Below are positions 1-8,683 of a DNA stretch of 10,870 nt, in pieces. The stretch is from Desulfobacteraceae bacterium (GTDB taxonomy: Bacteria > Desulfobacterota > Desulfobacteria > Desulfobacterales > DAOWNP01). Every line of letters starts with the position of its first letter. Position 1 is the stretch's first letter. A program made the translations under genes and the position numbers. Under the pieces are notes generated by a model that worked only from the letters and a program-made list of their open reading frames with translations, did not search any database and was not told the origin of the DNA. The DNA lies in NCBI GenBank assembly GCA_030642545.1, contig DAOWNP010000049.1, positions 1 through 10,870 on the forward strand. The letters are read 5' to 3'.

Positions 1-2
1 CA

Positions 3-101
3 CATAATAGTCCGATTTTAAAAATTGGCACAAGACCAGAGGCCGTAGATAATACTAATCGTATATCTACGACCGATAACGCAGTGAAATTATTTATGTG
101 A
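3..101 (+). CDS. C-terminal tail of an unidentified protein (5'-truncated by window edge)
   Basis: An open frame runs in from the left edge and stops at TGA 99-101, giving 32 residues that end NAVKLFM. It sits 30 nt upstream of alaS on the same strand, so the two may be cotranscribed. In several deltaproteobacterial lineages recA or its neighbours lie upstream of alaS, but this tail does not look like a RecA C-terminus and I do not recognise the family. The reading frame is inferred only from its openness, its position and the lack of a competing frame, so even its coding status is moderately sure. Confidence 0.5.
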   Translation, partial: HNSPILKIGTRPEAVDNTNRISTTDNAVKLFM

Positions 102-131
102 CAGGCTATAATTAAACTTTGGAGTATTTTA

Positions 132-2750
132 ATGACAGGCAGTGAAATACGCAGTAAGTTTCTAAAATATTTTGAAAAGCATGAACATAAAATAGTAAGA
201 AGTGCATCTCTTATACCTCATGCTGATCCTACTTTGCTTTTTACTAATGCTGGTATGGTGCAGTTTAAAAGGACTTTTTTGGGAGAGGAAAAGTTAAAAT
301 ACAGACGTGCTGCATCTTCTCAAAAATGTGTAAGAGCAGGTGGTAAACATAATGATTTGGAAAATGTAGGTTATACAGCAAGACATCATACTTTTTTTGA
401 AATGCTTGGTAATTTTTCATTTGGTGATTATTTTAAGGAAAAAGCTATTACTTTTGCCTGGGATTTGATTATAAACGGATATAAAATCAGTCCTGAAAAT
501 TTGTGGATATCTGTTTATAAAGATGATGACGATGCCTATAATATATGGAATAAGAACATTGGTGTAAAGACTGATCGTATTGTACGCCTCGGAGATAAAG
601 ATAATTTTTGGTCAATGGGTGATACAGGTCCATGCGGGCCATGCAGTGAAATTCATATTGATCGAGGTAAAGAGTTTGGCTGCAAAAAATCAGATTGTAA
701 GGTGGGGTGTGAATGTGACAGATTTTTAGAAATCTGGAATCTTGTCTTTATGGAGTACAATAAAGACAATAAAGGGAATATGGAGCCTTTGCCTGAACCG
801 AGTATAGATACTGGTATGGGGCTTGAGCGTCTAACTTCTGTTATTAATAATACTCCTACAAATTATGAAACCGATCTTTTTTATCCAATAATAAAGAAAA
901 TCGAAGATATTTGCGAAATAAAAATGGGGGAAAGTGCAGAAACTGAAGTAGCTGTTAAGGTTATTGCAGATCATAGTAGAGCAGCAGCTTTTTTAATAGG
1001 AGATGGTATTCTGCCTTCAAATGAGAGACGCGGATATGTATTGAGGAGAATTATACGAAGAGCTATCCGTTATGGTCGCAACCTGAATATGACCAAGCCT
1101 TTTCTTTATCAAACTGCTCAAGAGGTTGTAAAACATATGGGTGATACTTACCCTGAACTATCTGATGCAGATTCGTTTATAACAACTGTAATTAAAAATG
1201 AAGAGATACGGTTTGCTGAGACTTTGGATTATGGGTTAAAGCTTCTTTATGAAACAATTGAAGATTTAAATGCCAAAGGTCGTACCACAATTCCCGGAGA
1301 TGTTATTTTTAAGCTTTATGATACTTATGGGTTTCCTGTAGATATAGTAAAAGATGTTGTAAGAGATAAAAAAATGTCTCTTGATATGGATGAATACCAG
1401 AAAAACATGGAAAATCAGCGAAAGCAGTCAAGATCAGTTACCGGATTTTCATCTGTTAGTGATGTTTATAAAAAGTTTTCAGCAAAAGGGATAATACCTG
1501 AATTTGTAGGGTATGAGTCTTTGTTAGCTGCTGCTGATGTACTTGTTTTAGTAAAAGATGGCAAAGAAATAACAGAAGCAGTTTGCGGAGATGAGATTGA
1601 ACTAATTACAGATAAAACACCATTCTATGCTGAATCAGGCGGCCAGATGGGGGACTTGGGGAAAATAACAGCCGATAATCTTGAAATAGAAGTTGATGAT
1701 ACAGTTAAAGATCCAGCAGGTTTGATCATTCATAAGGCAAAAGTGGTTTCAGGTAAAGTTTTAAAAGGACAGAAGGTTTTATTGTCTGTATTTGAAAACA
1801 GACGAAATATGACAGCTTTAAATCATACAGCAACGCATATTTTGCAGGCTGGTTTAAGACAGGTTGTCGGGGATCATGTAAAACAGTCCGGATCTATGGT
1901 CGCATCAGACAGATTGCGATTTGATTTTTCTCATTTTTCAGCTCTAACAGCTGAGCAGTTAAATCAGGTAGAAGCATATGTAAATGAAAAGATCAGAAAA
2001 AATTTTGCTGTAGATTCTGTTGAGATGGATCAGGAGACAGCGTTTAAAACTGGTGCAACAGCACTGTTTGAAGAAAAATATGGAGATATCGTAAGGGTTG
2101 TCTCTATAGGGCAATTCAGCAGTGAGTTTTGTGGCGGAACTCACACAAAAAAAACAGGGGATATTGGTCTTTTTAAAATTGTATCAGAGGCAAGTGTTGC
2201 AGCAGGTATCAGAAGAATTGAAGCTATAACAGGTGCGGCTGCTATATCTAATATCCAAAAAACTGAAGAGATAATGTTTGATCTTGTAAAATGTTTGAAA
2301 GCTACGCCTGAAACATTAATTGCAAAAACAGATAAAATTATAAAAGAGCAAAAATCTCTTGAAAAGGAAGTTGAGAAATTAAAGGCGAGTATTGCTGTAA
2401 TTTCGGCAGGCAGTGATAATCAAGATGTAAAAGAGATAAAAGGTATTAAAGTTTTAGCTCAAAAGGTAAATGTTGATAATCCTGCTGCTTTAAGAGAACT
2501 TGCAGATAAATTTAAAGATAAAATTAAATCTGGAATTGTTGCTTTAGGGGCAAATGCTGGTTCTAAAGTGATGCTTGTTGTCGTAGTAACAAAAGATCTT
2601 ACAGATCAGTTTCATGCAGGAAAACTCATAAAAGAGATCTCAAAAATAGTTGGAGGCGGTGGTGGGGGAAAACCTACAATGGCTCAGGCAGGTGGTAAAA
2701 ACCCTGAAAAAACAGATGAAGCTGTAAAACATATTTATACATTGATTTGA
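132..2750 (+). CDS. alaS: Alanyl-tRNA synthetase
   Basis: Cytoplasmic class II aminoacyl-tRNA synthetase that charges tRNA-Ala with alanine and hydrolyses mischarged Ser/Gly-tRNA-Ala. At 872 residues it is full length (E. coli AlaRS is about 875). Visible landmarks in order are: the catalytic core with TARHHTFFEMLGNFSFGDYF near residue 80; the GDTGPCGPCSE loop from about 163; a Cys-rich stretch (GCKKSDCKVGCECD) common in bacterial AlaRS; class II motif 3 GMGLER at about 228-233; the editing-domain zinc ligands H565-x3-H569 and C667-x3-H671; a coiled-coil linker near 730-760; and the C-Ala/DHHA1 domain with the glycine run at 841-846. The ATG at 132 is preceded by GGAG at 121-124 with 7-nt spacing, which fixes the start. 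Its TGA stop lies 7 nt from the stop of the convergent HD-GYP gene. No key residue is missing. Confidence 0.98.
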   Translation: MTGSEIRSKFLKYFEKHEHKIVRSASLIPHADPTLLFTNAGMVQFKRTFLGEEKLKYRRAASSQKCVRAGGKHNDLENVGYTARHHTFFEMLGNFSFGDYFKEKAITFAWDLIINGYKISPENLWISVYKDDDDAYNIWNKNIGVKTDRIVRLGDKDNFWSMGDTGPCGPCSEIHIDRGKEFGCKKSDCKVGCECDRFLEIWNLVFMEYNKDNKGNMEPLPEPSIDTGMGLERLTSVINNTPTNYETDLFYPIIKKIEDICEIKMGESAETEVAVKVIADHSRAAAFLIGDGILPSNERRGYVLRRIIRRAIRYGRNLNMTKPFLYQTAQEVVKHMGDTYPELSDADSFITTVIKNEEIRFAETLDYGLKLLYETIEDLNAKGRTTIPGDVIFKLYDTYGFPVDIVKDVVRDKKMSLDMDEYQKNMENQRKQSRSVTGFSSVSDVYKKFSAKGIIPEFVGYESLLAAADVLVLVKDGKEITEAVCGDEIELITDKTPFYAESGGQMGDLGKITADNLEIEVDDTVKDPAGLIIHKAKVVSGKVLKGQKVLLSVFENRRNMTALNHTATHILQAGLRQVVGDHVKQSGSMVASDRLRFDFSHFSALTAEQLNQVEAYVNEKIRKNFAVDSVEMDQETAFKTGATALFEEKYGDIVRVVSIGQFSSEFCGGTHTKKTGDIGLFKIVSEASVAAGIRRIEAITGAAAISNIQKTEEIMFDLVKCLKATPETLIAKTDKIIKEQKSLEKEVEKLKASIAVISAGSDNQDVKEIKGIKVLAQKVNVDNPAALRELADKFKDKIKSGIVALGANAGSKVMLVVVVTKDLTDQFHAGKLIKEISKIVGGGGGGKPTMAQAGGKNPEKTDEAVKHIYTLI

Positions 2751-2817
2751 TCTTTTTTTAATTTGGTAATTCCTTCATTATAACTTTGATTTTAGAACTG
2801 AGTTTTAAAAAAAGATC
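2749..2817. repeat. 13-bp perfect inverted repeat at the alaS / HD-GYP convergent junction
   Basis: The arm GATCTTTTTTTAA (2749-2761) is exactly reverse-complementary to TTAAAAAAAGATC (2805-2817), with 43 nt between. The left arm spans both stop codons. The right arm lies inside the 3' end of the HD-GYP gene, around codons 329-333. The loop is long and the stem AT-rich, so it is not a classical intrinsic terminator, although the T7 tract just after the alaS stop could help termination. Chance is a real alternative in this base composition. Confidence 0.45.
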
Positions 2818-3801
2818 TGCAAGTTCAGGATCAAAAAATGTGCCGCGGCAGACTTTGATTTCTTTAAATGCTTTTTTTGCAGACCATGCCTCTTTATATG
2901 GGCGTGTGGAAGTTAGGGCATCAAAAACATCACAGAGGCAGGCGATTCTTCCTTCAAGAGGTATATCTTTTCCTGAAAGACCATTTGGATAACCTGTCCC
3001 ATCCCATTTTTCATGGTGGGTTAAAGCTATTCTTTCAGCCATTATGATGATTTCAGATTTGCTTCCTGCAAGCATTTTAGAGCCTGTTGTAGGATGGATT
3101 TTCATTATTGCCCATTCATCGGCAGTAAGTTTTCCAGGTTTTAGTAAAATATTATCAGGTACTCCTATTTTACCTAAATCATGCATGGTACTGGCAAGAG
3201 CTATCATGGCAGATTCTTCTTCTGAGAGTCCGCAGGCTAAGGCCAGTAGCTTGCAGTAGTTAGACATTCGTTTTACATGGTTACCTGTTTCTTCATCTCT
3301 GAATTCAGCGGCAGTAGAAAGACGCTCAATTATTTCTATTTGAGCATCTTCGAGTTCCCTGGTGCGTTCTTTTACCTTTTCATCAAGAATTGTATTTTGA
3401 CTTTCTAAGGCTTCAAGAGCATTTTTGAGCATAAGATGCGTTTTTATTCTTGCTTGTACTTCTGTAATATCAAATGGTTTTGTAATATAATCTACAGCAC
3501 CTAATTCAAAGCCTTTGGTTTTATGGTCTAAATCTCCAACAGCAGTGATAAAAATTATTGGAATTTTTTGTGTTACCGGATTTTCTTTTAATTTGCGGCA
3601 CACTTCAAATCCATCCATTTCAGGCATTAAAATATCAAGAAGAATTAAGTCTACTTTGTGAGATTTGACATATTGAAGTGCTTTTTGTCCATCTAAGGCT
3701 ACACCAAGTTTGTATTTATCTTTTAATGTTTGAACAAGAATGTCAATATTAATTTTTGTGTCGTCAACAAGAAGTATTTTATTGTTTGATAATGTTTTCA
3801 T
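2758..3801 (-). CDS. Response regulator with HD-GYP cyclic-di-GMP phosphodiesterase output (RpfG-like)
   Basis: Cytoplasmic two-component regulator of 347 residues. An N-terminal receiver (about 8-122) carries the acidic pair D13/D14, phosphoacceptor D56 in LLDILMPEMDG, T86 and K108. A helical, probably coiled-coil linker (about 125-165) joins it to an HD-GYP domain with H175, the H207-D208 pair, H236, and the signature HHEKWDGTGYP (262-272), then D291. All metal-binding and GYP residues expected of an active enzyme are present, so hydrolysis of cyclic-di-GMP is predicted from the family. It is last in the four-gene minus-strand cluster, starting 16 nt after the hybrid kinase stop, and is the likely terminal phosphate acceptor of that kinase. 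The ATG has no clear Shine-Dalgarno, but no other in-frame ATG precedes D56. Specificity for cyclic-di-GMP rather than another cyclic dinucleotide is not shown by sequence. Confidence 0.95.
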   Translation of the reverse strand: MKTLSNNKILLVDDTKINIDILVQTLKDKYKLGVALDGQKALQYVKSHKVDLILLDILMPEMDGFEVCRKLKENPVTQKIPIIFITAVGDLDHKTKGFELGAVDYITKPFDITEVQARIKTHLMLKNALEALESQNTILDEKVKERTRELEDAQIEIIERLSTAAEFRDEETGNHVKRMSNYCKLLALACGLSEEESAMIALASTMHDLGKIGVPDNILLKPGKLTADEWAIMKIHPTTGSKMLAGSKSEIIIMAERIALTHHEKWDGTGYPNGLSGKDIPLEGRIACLCDVFDALTSTRPYKEAWSAKKAFKEIKVCRGTFFDPELADLFLKLSSKIKVIMKELPN

Positions 3802-3817
3802 AATATTATTTTTATAA

Positions 3818-6800
3818 CTAACTGGTTATTGTTTTATTAAGAATTATTAATGTGTTTTGGGCTGTTTCAAAATCATAGTCATTGATATCTTGCTGGAGTG
3901 TATTTAAGATACTGTTAAATTCTGGTTTAAGAGTATTATGCAGACTTCCAAATTGTTTTAATTTATTTACTATCACTTCCGATTCTACAGGATCCATATT
4001 TTTTAAGACATTGTCAAGATCATTTATAGTTTTATTTAATAAATCTGTATCTATTTTTATATTAATACTATCCGCTTTTGTATTAATAACAGCGGGGGCG
4101 GTTTCATTTTGAGATGTGAGAGTGTTTATGGATTTGTTGATCTCAGATAAAGCTGTATCTACGGACACAAGCTTTGTTAAAATATTTTGTTTGTCTTTGA
4201 TATCACAGGCGTCTTCAAGAGCTTTTGAAGCAAGAAACAGATTTTCTGCTGAGATATTTCCTGATGCTCCTTTTAAAGAGTGAGCTTTAATTTTTGCTGC
4301 TTTATAATCTTCTAAATTAATAGATGAGCGAAAATCATCTGAAAATTCTTTGTAAAGATTGTTAAAATCAGAAAGTATTTTAATATATATATCCCATGCA
4401 CCGTTTAATCTTTCAACTCCTTTTTTTATATTTAATCCGGGAAGAGTGTAATTATCAAAATTGTTTTTATAGTTAAATGTTTTTTTTAAGTGATGATCTG
4501 AAATATTTTTAAGTTTTTTTATATTTTTTTTCATAACTTTAAAAAGCTCTTTTTGATCTATTGGTTTTGTTATATAATCATTCATTCCCGATTCTATACA
4601 TTTTTCACGGTCTCCATACATGGCATGTGCGGTCATGGCAATTATTGGGAGATGATTGTTTTTCATCTCTTTTCTGATAAATTGAGTTGTTTCCAGCCCA
4701 TCCATTTCAGGCATTTGAACATCCATAAGAACAATATCAAATTCCTGTTTTTTAATTGTGTCTATTGCTTCAAACCCATTACAGGCTTTTACTACAGTTA
4801 TATTTTCAGCTTCAAGAATTTCGGTTGCAACCATTTGATTAATAGGATTATCTTCTACAAGCAGTACACAGGTATTTTGAAAAATGGTGGAAGATGATTT
4901 ATGTTTTTCATAATTTATATCAGGTATTGAGGTGTATCCTAATATTTCCATTGTGGTATTAAAAAGTATAGATGGTTTTACGGGTTTCATTAAAAGATGT
5001 TCAATCCCAACTTTTTTGGCACGGTCAAAAAATGTGGATTGTTCTAAGGAGCTTATAATAATAATAGGTGGAACAGGAATGTTTTTTTGTTTTTTTATTT
5101 TTTCGATAAAAGTTATCCCGTCTACTCCTGGAAGTTTTATATCAGAAATGATAATTTTATATTCTCCTCTTGTTTCAGACTCATAAAATTTTTTCAAACC
5201 TATTTCAGCTGTGTTTGCAAGATCTGTATAAAAACCAAATGATTCAAGATATCTTTTTATTATCAAAAGAGTTGTAGGATTGTCTTCAACAATAAGTATT
5301 TTTTGATTATATAAATTTGGGGGGATTTTAGCAGATGGTTCAGATTCCAATATAACGGGCATGAATTTGGCTGTAAAATAAAAAGAACTTCCTTTTCCAG
5401 GAATACTTTCTGCCCATATTTTTCCATTCATCAATTCAACTATTTTGCTGGATATGGCAAGACCCAACCCAGTTCCGCCAAATTTTCTTGTAGTTGAACT
5501 GTCAGCTTGTGTAAAAGCCTGAAAAAGTTTCCCCTGCTGTTTTTCGTTAAAACCTATACCTGTATCTTTTACTGTAAATAGTAGTATTAATTCCTCTGCA
5601 CCCGATTTTTGTCTATTCACAGAAAGACAGATTTCGCCTTTTTTAGTGAATTTTATGGCGTTTGAGAGAAGGTTTACAAGAATTTGTCTAAGCCTTAAAG
5701 GATCTGACATCATTTTTTGAGGAATATTATCTGCTATATCAACTATTAACTCAATTCCTTTTTTTTGTGTTTTGTTTACAAACATATCTGTTACATCTTC
5801 AATAACATCTCTTAAAGAAAACACGATATTATCAAAGGAGAGTTTGCCTGCATCTATTTTGGAAAAATCTAAAATATCGTTTATTAAACCAAGTAAAGCG
5901 TTTGCTGAAGACCTGATTATTCTAACGTATTCGGTCTGTTTTAAAGTAAGATCTGTTTTAGTAACAAGATCGCTCATACCTATAATTGCATTCATTGGGG
6001 TTCTTATTTCATGACTCATGTTGGCTAAAAACTCACTTTTAGCTTTTGCAGATGCATCTGTTGCGTCTTTTTCTTTTTGAAGTATGAATTTTGATTTTGT
6101 TACTAATCCAATTGCTATAACAAGAATGACAGCAATAGCCATAAAAGAGTAGACCAGAGTTAATGAAATTGATGCTTCATGTTCAATTTCATCTGTAGCT
6201 TTGTCCATTTCACTCCAGCCTGAGCTGTAAATTATTTTTGAAAGCTTTATTATGACAGGTGCTATTGGGATTATAGCCTGTTTTACTTCCTGATCCATCT
6301 TATTAGTAACAGATACGACTCCTTCAAAATTATCCATGTAGTCTTCAATTGAAAACATAAGATTACTGTTATTTTTATAAAAAGGATCTTTTCTGAAATT
6401 TTGCAGAAATATCGTTAACATATTAACAGTATCTTTTGATGTGGATAGCTTATAGCTATTCATATAGTTTTGAACTTTAAAACGAATATCCATAAAGAGA
6501 AGAGAAAGATCAATCTCTTTTTTTTTACTGTTTTTTGTTTTTAATTTTAATTGATTATGAATTATACTTCCAAGTTCATTTATTTTAATATTGTTTTCAT
6601 TTCTATATCTGTATCTTAAAACAAGATTTCTGTATTTTTTAATATAATTATCAGTTAAATTGTTAATTTGTTTTATTATTTCAATTTCATCAGGTTTAAC
6701 AATAACCTTTTTGGCATGGGCAAGTGTTTTTTTTAGATTGGTTATACTTTTTTCTGCAGCAATATTATCATCTTCGTTATTTCTGTTAATATAATTTTCT

Positions 6801-7006
6801 ACAGAATTTCTCATTGTAAGTATATTGGATTCAATGGATGAGGCAATTTTAACTTTTACAGATACCTCTTTTGTGAGAAATTTAACTTTTTTATCAAGTG
6901 AATTTGACTGGAATATTGAAATAAATCCAATTATAAATATAACCAGTATAAGAGCAAAATATACAGTAAAGCTTTTTATTGAGGAGATATTATTACTAAC
7001 CGCCAT
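3818..7006 (-). CDS. Membrane hybrid sensor histidine kinase (sensor-HisKA-HATPase-REC-REC-HPt)
   Basis: Inner-membrane kinase of 1062 residues. TM1 is at about 13-32, followed by a roughly 250-residue periplasmic region (33-280) that looks all-helical and that I cannot assign to a named sensor family, then TM2 at about 281-303. Next come HisKA with H332 in NMSHEIRTPMNA, and an HATPase with N box (NLLSNAIKF, from 445), DTGIGF and GGTGLGLAI. Two receivers follow, with phosphoacceptors D622 (SDIKLPGVDG) and D762 (MDVQMPEMDG), then an HPt domain with H909 in KAHSLKGASG. About 100 further helical residues follow (about 960-1062). No HAMP or PAS domain is obvious. The BarA-like architecture implies an internal His-Asp-His relay, with the downstream REC-HD-GYP protein as likely partner. 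The gene begins 9 nt after the barrel gene stop with only a weak AAGG ribosome site 16 nt upstream, so translational coupling is likely. The stop is TAG. Confidence 0.95.
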   Translation of the reverse strand: MAVSNNISSIKSFTVYFALILVIFIIGFISIFQSNSLDKKVKFLTKEVSVKVKIASSIESNILTMRNSVENYINRNNEDDNIAAEKSITNLKKTLAHAKKVIVKPDEIEIIKQINNLTDNYIKKYRNLVLRYRYRNENNIKINELGSIIHNQLKLKTKNSKKKEIDLSLLFMDIRFKVQNYMNSYKLSTSKDTVNMLTIFLQNFRKDPFYKNNSNLMFSIEDYMDNFEGVVSVTNKMDQEVKQAIIPIAPVIIKLSKIIYSSGWSEMDKATDEIEHEASISLTLVYSFMAIAVILVIAIGLVTKSKFILQKEKDATDASAKAKSEFLANMSHEIRTPMNAIIGMSDLVTKTDLTLKQTEYVRIIRSSANALLGLINDILDFSKIDAGKLSFDNIVFSLRDVIEDVTDMFVNKTQKKGIELIVDIADNIPQKMMSDPLRLRQILVNLLSNAIKFTKKGEICLSVNRQKSGAEELILLFTVKDTGIGFNEKQQGKLFQAFTQADSSTTRKFGGTGLGLAISSKIVELMNGKIWAESIPGKGSSFYFTAKFMPVILESEPSAKIPPNLYNQKILIVEDNPTTLLIIKRYLESFGFYTDLANTAEIGLKKFYESETRGEYKIIISDIKLPGVDGITFIEKIKKQKNIPVPPIIIISSLEQSTFFDRAKKVGIEHLLMKPVKPSILFNTTMEILGYTSIPDINYEKHKSSSTIFQNTCVLLVEDNPINQMVATEILEAENITVVKACNGFEAIDTIKKQEFDIVLMDVQMPEMDGLETTQFIRKEMKNNHLPIIAMTAHAMYGDREKCIESGMNDYITKPIDQKELFKVMKKNIKKLKNISDHHLKKTFNYKNNFDNYTLPGLNIKKGVERLNGAWDIYIKILSDFNNLYKEFSDDFRSSINLEDYKAAKIKAHSLKGASGNISAENLFLASKALEDACDIKDKQNILTKLVSVDTALSEINKSINTLTSQNETAPAVINTKADSINIKIDTDLLNKTINDLDNVLKNMDPVESEVIVNKLKQFGSLHNTLKPEFNSILNTLQQDINDYDFETAQNTLIILNKTITS

Positions 7007-7015
7007 GACTTTTGT

Positions 7016-8647
7016 TTAGAACCTTATATCCATAAGAAGATAACTGTTTTTTACTGTCATATTGCTTCCTTGCTGACTTCCCCATATAAAATAAGGGTTG
7101 TAATAGTCATAATCAAAATATACTCCTCCAACTCTTAAAAACATATGTTTCTTAATAATAGGCTGAATATAATAAATTTCAAAGACACTGCCGTTTACTC
7201 CAAGTTTGTTTATTATCTCTCCGCTTCCTGAAATCATTATTGCACCTAAAAAATGTTCGGAGCCATAGTTGTATTCAAACCCGATTTTAGGAAAATTCAA
7301 AACCTCGATTGGTATTTTGTATCTTATTCCTGCATAAACTGCATGACCATATCTGTTTTCACCAAGATTTCCACTCAAAGAATCACTAAAAAGACCAAGC
7401 TCTGCAACAGGCACTATACCACCAAATTCGGGATTATACATGCCTAAAATTGTACCCTGATCTGATTGATTTGCTTTTTGATAAGAAAAAGATGCGAAAA
7501 AATCAAGTCCGGAATTTATTATATTTTTAAGTTGTAGATGAATATTATATAAATCAACATCACATGTACTTTCGGGATAACTAAGTACAGAAAACCCGGT
7601 TGATGGATCAACATTGATAAGGGGTCTTACTTTCCATATTTTACAAAAGCTTGCCCATAAAATTGAATCATCCAAAGATGGTATTTCTGTCTCATACGCA
7701 AAAGCAATTGATCTTGTATCATCTATTGCGATTCCTTTATAATTTTCAAAGTTTTGGTATGATTTGGTGTACCCTACCCTGAACATACTGTTATTTAATC
7801 CGGTTATATTATCAGTATCTATATTTAATATTATACCATCATTTTCACCATCTAAAAAAAGTTTTGGCCATGTGGCTTTTCTTGTCGTGTTTTCTCTAAA
7901 TTCGCTGGGAGGACCTTCACTTGTTGGAATACGGCCTACAGTAAAAGAGACAGGAAGAGTATCTAAAAAATAATCAACATATGCCCTCTCCACATGAATA
8001 TTGCCAGAGGCATCAGGTATGCTCGGTTTGTTTGAATCAAAAAGCAGTGCACTATAGTTTGTATCGCCAGCTAATTTAAAATAACTTAACCTGCCGTGAA
8101 ATATTAAATTTTGGGTTATATCAGAGCGCATATTAAGTCTTAGTCTGTTTGACCATAATTCGTTTATGTGTCCATCTTTTTCTTGATTATTTCCCAGATT
8201 ATCTTTATATGCGTATTGATCATATGCGTATTGATCAATACGGGTTCTTAGTTCACCTCCAAGTTTAATTCGGTCTAATATGGATTTTCTTTCAACTTTA
8301 TCAAGGCGTTTTGAAAAATATTCTATCTCTTCAGTTAGATACAGATAGTTATCATTTGCAGGTGTTTGATTGATATTGTTATTTAAGTTTTTCCTGATAA
8401 TATCAATTTTGGAATTTATTTTTTTTTGCTGGTTTAAAATTTTTTCAATAGCGAGGAACTCTTCTCCTGAAACAGTATAATCTTTTTTATTGAATTTATT
8501 TAATATATGATCTATTTTTTTATTAATTAGCTTTTGATCCGTAAGTATTTTATTGATCTCTAATTTTTCTCCAAAGCTGTTTTGTGTTGTAGAAAATATT
8601 AGTAATATCACTATTACAAACAGCGAAGCTCTATATAATTTGGCCAC
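7016..8647 (-). CDS. Outer-membrane beta-barrel protein, DUF3373-like putative porin
   Basis: A 543-residue exported protein. A signal peptide (hydrophobic residues about 8-19) probably ends at NSFG/E near 26. Residues about 28-95 form a polar helical, coiled-coil-like segment, and from about residue 125 alternating aromatic/polar strands suggest a beta-barrel. Segments such as LGGELRTRID, LWSNRLRLNM, ERAYVDYFLD and VGRIPTSEGPPSE resemble what I recall of the DUF3373 putative porin family. The last residues, LLMDIRF, end in Phe as expected for an outer-membrane insertion signal. The start is GTG, chosen because a strong GGGAGGG lies 9 nt upstream. It is second in the cluster, 36 nt after the cytochrome gene and 9 nt before the kinase. 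Substrate is unknown. It could be a pore, or a ligand- or redox-partner-binding barrel for the sensor. Confidence 0.85.
   Translation of the reverse strand: MAKLYRASLFVIVILLIFSTTQNSFGEKLEINKILTDQKLINKKIDHILNKFNKKDYTVSGEEFLAIEKILNQQKKINSKIDIIRKNLNNNINQTPANDNYLYLTEEIEYFSKRLDKVERKSILDRIKLGGELRTRIDQYAYDQYAYKDNLGNNQEKDGHINELWSNRLRLNMRSDITQNLIFHGRLSYFKLAGDTNYSALLFDSNKPSIPDASGNIHVERAYVDYFLDTLPVSFTVGRIPTSEGPPSEFRENTTRKATWPKLFLDGENDGIILNIDTDNITGLNNSMFRVGYTKSYQNFENYKGIAIDDTRSIAFAYETEIPSLDDSILWASFCKIWKVRPLINVDPSTGFSVLSYPESTCDVDLYNIHLQLKNIINSGLDFFASFSYQKANQSDQGTILGMYNPEFGGIVPVAELGLFSDSLSGNLGENRYGHAVYAGIRYKIPIEVLNFPKIGFEYNYGSEHFLGAIMISGSGEIINKLGVNGSVFEIYYIQPIIKKHMFLRVGGVYFDYDYYNPYFIWGSQQGSNMTVKNSYLLMDIRF
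8207..8236. repeat. Perfect 15-bp tandem duplication inside the barrel gene
   Basis: The unit ATATGCGTATTGATC occurs twice head to tail (8207-8221 and 8222-8236). Because 15 is divisible by three it keeps frame and produces the protein repeat DQYAY-DQYAY just after the first predicted barrel strand. The identity of the copies suggests a recent slippage duplication. Confidence 0.9.
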
Positions 8648-8656
8648 TTTTTAGAA

Positions 8657-8663
8657 CCCTCCC
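8657..8663 (-). promoter_or_regulatory. Strong ribosome binding site fixing the GTG start of the barrel gene
   Basis: Read on the minus strand this is GGGAGGG, 9 nt before the GTG at 8647-8645. It is the best Shine-Dalgarno in the cluster and supports the GTG start. The strength fits high production of an outer-membrane protein relative to the weakly initiated kinase downstream. Confidence 0.8.
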
Positions 8664-8683
8664 TTTTTTATTTTAATCTGTTT

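Noticed and set aside
21..40. TTGGCACAAGACC as a sigma-54 promoter
   Set aside because: The -24-like TGGCAC is not followed by a TTGC-type -12 element, and it lies inside the upstream coding frame.
3..101. Assignment of the left-edge tail to RecA or RecX
   Set aside because: The neighbourhood makes recA plausible, but the 32 residues do not resemble either C-terminus, so no name is given.
102..131. TATAAT at 107-112 as a private alaS promoter
   Set aside because: No -35 at a proper distance (the only TTGACA-like element, GTGACA at 98-103, is 3 nt away), and the transcript would start almost on the Shine-Dalgarno. Read-through from the upstream gene is simpler.
4553..4897. A 114-codon plus-strand open frame inside the kinase gene
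   Set aside because: It is antisense to the REC2/HPt-coding region, has no ribosome site or recognisable domain, and its Phe/Ile/Tyr-rich composition is that of a shadow frame. The other open frames opposite the large genes were dismissed the same way.
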